Source of the DNA: Flavobacteriaceae bacterium UBA4166 | GTDB taxonomy: Bacteria; Bacteroidota; Bacteroidia; Flavobacteriales; Flavobacteriaceae | Length of the DNA: 64,000 nt | NCBI GenBank assembly: GCA_002379985.1 | Contig: DFVG01000037.1 | Coordinates: 4,571 to 68,570 of the forward strand | Reading direction: 5' to 3' | In this document: one piece after another, positions 60,222 through 64,000 of the stretch | Numbering within the stretch: position 1 is the first letter of the stretch | How the letters are laid out: every line of letters starts with the position of its first letter | Notes under the pieces: generated by a model | Told to the model about the DNA's origin: nothing | Databases searched by the model: none | The model's input: the letters and a program-made list of their open reading frames with translations, nothing else | Made by a program: the position numbers and the translations under genes

Positions 60222-61529
60222 ATGAAAACGGAATTTCAACAACATCTAACCACTAGATTCCCTTTTATCGAGAACAAAAAGGTAGCGGTTGCTTGTAGTG
60301 GCGGACTCGACAGCGTGGTACTTGCCTTTTTGTTGTATTCCGCAGGATATAAAATTACCTTACTGCATTGTAATTTTACGCTCCGCGGTGACGAAAGCGA
60401 TGAAGATGCCCGGTTTGTGTCGAAACTTGCAAAGAAATGGTCCATGGGGATGGCTGTAGAATCATTTGATACCCGGCAATACGCAACCGACCATAAACTT
60501 TCTGTACAGATGGCAGCTCGCGACTTACGGTATGCATGGTTTCATGGGTTGCTTCGGAATCATACATTCGACTATATTCTCACGGCCCACCATGCCGATG
60601 ATGCCCTGGAAACCTTTTTAATAAATACGGCACGCGGAACCGGTTTGCGGGGCCTTTCCGGAATTCCCGAACAGAATGATCAAATTCTTCGTCCGTTACT
60701 CCCTTTTTCAAGAGCCGACATCCTACAATTCGCTAAAGAACAGGTATTGTACTGGCGTGAAGATAGTAGCAATGCAGAAACTAAATACCTTCGCAATGCC
60801 TTACGGCACAACGTGATTCCTGCCTGGAAAGACCAACAGCCACAACTTTTAGATACGTTCTCCACAACACAACAACGTTTGAGGGATGCCGAAGCGTTGA
60901 TCGAAGACTATATGTCACTGGTCTATAATTTAGTCATCACAGAAATCGAATCGGGCTACGCTTTAAACATTCAAAAATTACAAGAGCTACCCAATACCAA
61001 AGTATTATTGTATGAATTGTTGCACCCCTTCGGATTTACGGCTTGGGATGATATTGCAGGCTTACTAGAGGCGCAAAGTGGAAAACAAGTATTTTCAGCA
61101 ACACACCGACTCCTAAAAGACAGAACGCAATTATTACTTACGGAGATCCCTTCCGAAGCCAACGAAGAAAAATTGATTCCCGCCTCCGTCGAGAATATTA
61201 CCACGCCTATCTCGTTGCGCTTTGAAACGGTGGCGTCCTTTGAAGTGACCAATGCACATACGGTGTTTGTAGACAAAACGTCACTTCAATTTCCCTTGGT
61301 GTTGCGCAAATGGAAGGATGGAGATGTTTTTTATCCCTTCGGAATGCAAGGAAAGAAGAAGTTGAGTAAATTTTTTAAAGACGAAAAGTTATCTTTGGCG
61401 GAGAAAGAAAAAACGTGGGTGCTCTGTAGCGATGAAAAAATCGTCTGGGTGGTAAGTCAGCGACTCGATGAGCGTTTCAAAGTAACCCGAGAAACCAAAG
61501 AAATATTGAAAATTACGCGCGTATTATGA
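60222..61529 (+). CDS. tilS: tRNA(Ile)-lysidine synthase
   Basis: The 435-residue enzyme (from ATG 60222) attaches lysine to C34 of tRNA-Ile(CAU) so it reads AUA. The PP-loop VACSGGLDSVVLAFLL is at about residues 22-37, LTAHHADDALETFLINTARGTGLRGL at about 128, and the C-terminal substrate-binding domain contains RKWKDGDVFYPFGMQGKKKLSKFFKD. It overlaps the next gene (dsbD-like) by 4 bp (ATGA). Confidence 0.95.
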   Translation: MKTEFQQHLTTRFPFIENKKVAVACSGGLDSVVLAFLLYSAGYKITLLHCNFTLRGDESDEDARFVSKLAKKWSMGMAVESFDTRQYATDHKLSVQMAARDLRYAWFHGLLRNHTFDYILTAHHADDALETFLINTARGTGLRGLSGIPEQNDQILRPLLPFSRADILQFAKEQVLYWREDSSNAETKYLRNALRHNVIPAWKDQQPQLLDTFSTTQQRLRDAEALIEDYMSLVYNLVITEIESGYALNIQKLQELPNTKVLLYELLHPFGFTAWDDIAGLLEAQSGKQVFSATHRLLKDRTQLLLTEIPSEANEEKLIPASVENITTPISLRFETVASFEVTNAHTVFVDKTSLQFPLVLRKWKDGDVFYPFGMQGKKKLSKFFKDEKLSLAEKEKTWVLCSDEKIVWVVSQRLDERFKVTRETKEILKITRVL

Positions 61530-63526
61530 GATGGAGACAATGGATATTTGGGGGTTTGATGCTTCTGTTTGCAACCGGATGGTTGGGAGCACAAGAATTT
61601 TCAGACCCGGTGAAATGGAAGGTTTCGTTAGAGCAGGAATCAGATACGCGGTATAACGTATTGATCAAAGCCATGATCGACGAAGGCTGGCATTTGTACA
61701 GTCAGAAACAATTTGGCGAAGAGTTTGTTGGCCCCATCCCAACAGAATTCAGTTTTAATGCTTCAGAAACTACCTTTAAGCTACTTGGCGAAACGCAAGA
61801 ACCGGATGTGGCTCCAATTTTTGACCCCGTTTTTGAGATCGATGTGGTCTTTTTTGAGGATGAAGCAATGTTCATTCAACCTATTGAGATCATCGATAAA
61901 AGCAAGGAAATATCAGTCGATGTTTTCTATTCGGTTTGTGATGATGAAAAATGCTTGCCTCCCGAAACCAAAACCTTTACGGTAGATGTCACTTCGGGAA
62001 CGGCTACCAAAGATGTCGCCGAGATTACGGAAGACGATCTGGAAAAATCTGCAGCACTTACCATTGATATTCAAGGCCGCGAAAAATTTGAATCTGCCGA
62101 AGAGAAAGAACAGAGTTATTTGTCGATTTTCCTCTTAGGCTTTGTGGGAGGACTTATCGCGTTGCTCACGCCTTGTGTCTTCCCAATGATCCCGCTTACC
62201 GTTTCTTTCTTCACGAAAAGTGCACAAAACAAACGTACCGGATTGGTGAATGCGGTGATGTACGGACTTTTTATATTCTTGATCTATGTGATCTTAAGCA
62301 TTCCGTTTCACTTATTAGATTCCCTCAATCCAGAAATACTCAATAATATCTCAACAAATGTTACGCTGAATATCATTTTCTTCTTGATCTTTTTGGTCTT
62401 CGCGTTTTCGTTTTTTGGTTATTTCGAATTAACACTTCCTCAGTCTTGGGGCGCCAAAATGGACGATAAGGCAACAAGTATTGGCGGTATCGTTGGAATT
62501 TTCTTTATGGCGCTTACCCTCGCTATCGTTTCTTTCTCCTGTACGGGACCCATTTTGGGAACTTTATTAGGAGGTTCTTTAACCAGCGACGGCGGCGCTT
62601 GGCAGTTGACGATGGGGATGGGAGGCTTCGGACTCGCATTGGCGCTTCCTTTCGCACTCTTCGCCCTGTTTCCTAATTGGTTGAACTCACTCCCCAAAAG
62701 TGGTGGATGGCTCAATACGGTGAAAGTGGTGCTAGGGTTTATTGAGCTAGGCTTGGCGTTTAAGTTTCTTTCCAATGCCGATCTTGTTGAGCATTGGGGA
62801 TTGCTGAAACGCGAAGTATTTATCGCTATTTGGATTCTCTGCGCGTTAGGGATGGCGTTATATCTCTTCGGAATCATTCGATTTCCACATGACGGTCCGC
62901 GGAAACGACCTCCCTTAGGAAACATTGTCATTGGGGTCGCTAGTTTTGCGTTCATGCTCTATTTGGTTCCGGGCTTAACCAACTCGAGTTATGCTAACCT
63001 GAAGCTGTTAAGCGGGTTTCCACCGCCTTTATTCTACAGCTTGTATGATAAAGATACCGAAGCACCCTTAGGGCTAACTGCCTATAAAGATTTTGACAAA
63101 GGTATTGCTGCCGCTAAAGCGGAAGGGAAACCGGTGATGATCGATTTTACGGGATGGGCCTGTGTGAATTGTCGAAAAATGGAAGAACAAGTTTGGAGTC
63201 GCGAAGATATTTTTCAGACCCTTAACGAAGACTATATTTTGATCTCATTGTATGTGGATGATCGAAAATCGCTAGCCGAAAACGAACAGTTCAATTTTCT
63301 AAAACCTACGGGTGGAACCAAGCGTATCAAGACTGTCGGAGATAAGTGGGCAACCTTTCAAACGGTGAACTTTAAGAACAACTCACAACCTTATTATATA
63401 TTGATGGATGCAGACCTCACGCTTTTGAATAAACCTGTGGGATATACTCCGGATGCCGATGAGTATTTATTTTGGTTGGAAAAGGGCTTAGAAAACTTTA
63501 AAGGAGAAGAAACCGAAACACGATAG
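61526..63526 (+). CDS. dsbD: Thiol:disulfide interchange protein DsbD-like
   Basis: A 666-residue protein with a signal peptide, an N-terminal periplasmic domain with CDDEKCLPPETK (CxxxxC type, about residue 140), eight membrane helices (about 195-500) with the transmembrane Cys in TPCVFPMIPL and SFSCTGPILGT, and a C-terminal thioredoxin domain with WACVNCRKM (CVNC, about residue 548). DsbD passes reducing power from cytoplasmic thioredoxin to the periplasm for disulfide isomerisation, cytochrome c maturation or methionine sulfoxide repair. It is co-translated with tilS and ends at a terminator. Confidence 0.93.
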   Translation: MRWRQWIFGGLMLLFATGWLGAQEFSDPVKWKVSLEQESDTRYNVLIKAMIDEGWHLYSQKQFGEEFVGPIPTEFSFNASETTFKLLGETQEPDVAPIFDPVFEIDVVFFEDEAMFIQPIEIIDKSKEISVDVFYSVCDDEKCLPPETKTFTVDVTSGTATKDVAEITEDDLEKSAALTIDIQGREKFESAEEKEQSYLSIFLLGFVGGLIALLTPCVFPMIPLTVSFFTKSAQNKRTGLVNAVMYGLFIFLIYVILSIPFHLLDSLNPEILNNISTNVTLNIIFFLIFLVFAFSFFGYFELTLPQSWGAKMDDKATSIGGIVGIFFMALTLAIVSFSCTGPILGTLLGGSLTSDGGAWQLTMGMGGFGLALALPFALFALFPNWLNSLPKSGGWLNTVKVVLGFIELGLAFKFLSNADLVEHWGLLKREVFIAIWILCALGMALYLFGIIRFPHDGPRKRPPLGNIVIGVASFAFMLYLVPGLTNSSYANLKLLSGFPPPLFYSLYDKDTEAPLGLTAYKDFDKGIAAAKAEGKPVMIDFTGWACVNCRKMEEQVWSREDIFQTLNEDYILISLYVDDRKSLAENEQFNFLKPTGGTKRIKTVGDKWATFQTVNFKNNSQPYYILMDADLTLLNKPVGYTPDADEYLFWLEKGLENFKGEETETR

Positions 63527-63556
63527 TTGGGGAGCCATTAGCCGTTTGTAAAAAAT

Positions 63557-63584
63557 AAGCGTCCCGTGGAAACGGGACGCTTTT
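63557..63584 (+). terminator. Intrinsic terminator of the tilS-dsbD operon
   Basis: AAGCGTCCCGT-GGAA-ACGGGACGCTT is a perfect 11-bp hairpin followed by TT. Confidence 0.9.
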
Positions 63585-63746
63585 AACAAACCTAACTTAG
63601 TAAATTTTAAAGTTGTATCGATAAAATTTTTTATCCCCACAAAAAATCACTAACGATACCATTCACTAATTCATACCTCAAATATAAGAGAACCTTACCA
63701 AATTATATATACGTATTTACACGTATTTTGAAAAATTCTTAAAAAT

Positions 63747-63778
63747 TTGTAGAAACATTGGGCATTTCGTTAGCTTTG
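63747..63778 (+). promoter_or_regulatory. Predicted promoter of pgmB
   Basis: TTG at 63747-63749, a 21-bp spacer and TAGCTTTG at 63771-63778, with the ATG 22 bp downstream. Confidence 0.7.
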
Positions 63779-63800
63779 ATACGCATTCACTTATAGTAAA

Positions 63801-64000
63801 ATGAAGAAAAAAGGATTTATATTCGATTTGGACGGCGTGATCGTCGATACGGCTAAATATCACTATTTGGCGTGGCAACGTCTCGCACAATCGTTGGGGT
63901 TTTCGTTTTCAGAAGTGCAAAATGAAGAACTCAAAGGGGTGAGTAGGGTTCGTTCCTTAGAGAAAATATTAGCCTGGGGAGGGGTTACCCTTTCAGAAAC
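63801..64000 (+). CDS. pgmB: Beta-phosphoglucomutase, 5' part only (runs off right edge)
   Basis: The first 66 residues of a HAD-superfamily protein are visible. FIFDLDGVIVDTAKYH (motif I with both Asp, residues about 6-21), LAWQRLAQSLG and ELKGVSRVRSLEKIL fit beta-phosphoglucomutase, which turns beta-glucose 1-phosphate from maltose or trehalose phosphorolysis into glucose 6-phosphate. The rest, with motifs II-IV, lies outside the window. A good promoter precedes it, and it is a likely first gene of a sugar operon continuing to the right. Confidence 0.88.
   Translation, partial: MKKKGFIFDLDGVIVDTAKYHYLAWQRLAQSLGFSFSEVQNEELKGVSRVRSLEKILAWGGVTLSE

Noticed and set aside
1..64000. CRISPR arrays, insertion sequences, prophage or integrase genes
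   Set aside because: No regular repeat-spacer pattern, transposase, integrase or phage structural gene could be found in any frame.

Overview
The window comes from a Bacteroidota chromosome, most likely a member of the Flavobacteriaceae. The evidence is the promoter grammar (TTG, 19-21 bp, TAnnTTTG recurs upstream of genes and tRNAs), a bacillithiol gene (bshB1), DUF983, HYC_CC_PP and MauE-fusion proteins, the ftsK-lolA-lptF-ribB gene order, and many Sec or lipoprotein signals of flavobacterial type. GC content is moderate and coding density high. I see no prophage, IS element, CRISPR array or rRNA. The only mobile-looking item is a small GIY-YIG gene lodged in a tRNA-Pro transcription unit.

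Left part (1-15 kb): a minus-strand operon udk - ftsB-like - mutA - lipoprotein - mutB (uridine salvage, division, methylmalonyl-CoA mutase; mutB runs off the left edge). Then come a c-type cytochrome with a PQQ sugar dehydrogenase, the tRNA-Pro/GIY-YIG locus, a metallo-beta-lactamase-fold lipoprotein, and a histidine-degradation set (hutI, hutG and a GNAT). They are followed by a trans-sulfuration enzyme with bshB1, tRNA-His, an M28 peptidase, a DUF2383 protein, tRNA-Ser and a TIM-barrel epimerase-like secreted protein.

Middle part (15-30 kb): a plus-strand sulfur island (DUF983, Crp/Fnr regulator, TauE/SafE exporter, fatty acid hydroxylase, persulfide-dioxygenase/rhodanese fusion, acetolactate-decarboxylase-like lipoprotein, two half-size YeeE/YedE permeases). 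After DUF421 and carbonic anhydrase genes comes a plus-strand thiophilic-metal cluster (HYC_CC_PP, outer-membrane barrel, two-HMA periplasmic protein, NHL lipoprotein, ArsP/YraQ-type permease, HMA-MauE fusion). Thioesterase, nitroreductase, SGNH hydrolase and DegT genes follow.

Right part (30-64 kb): an LRR/thrombospondin-type-3 surface protein, then the ftsK-lolA-lptF-ribB envelope operon. Between 38 and 50 kb lies what I consider the most interesting system. It has a propeller-type sensor histidine kinase and its NarL-type response regulator, a VWA operon with two related downstream proteins, and an OmpA/beta-helix operon. These transcription units share a palindrome (AATyACCC-N4-GGGTrATT) placed against the -33 element of four predicted promoters, with spacing of 20, 20, 20 and 19 bp to the -7 box. 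This looks like an autoregulated local regulon. The end of the window holds peroxiredoxin, an NhaC-type transporter with a methionine gamma-lyase-like enzyme and an Lrp regulator, CPBP protease, lipoamide dehydrogenase, two tail-fibre-like secreted proteins, pabB-tilS-dsbD, and the start of a beta-phosphoglucomutase gene.
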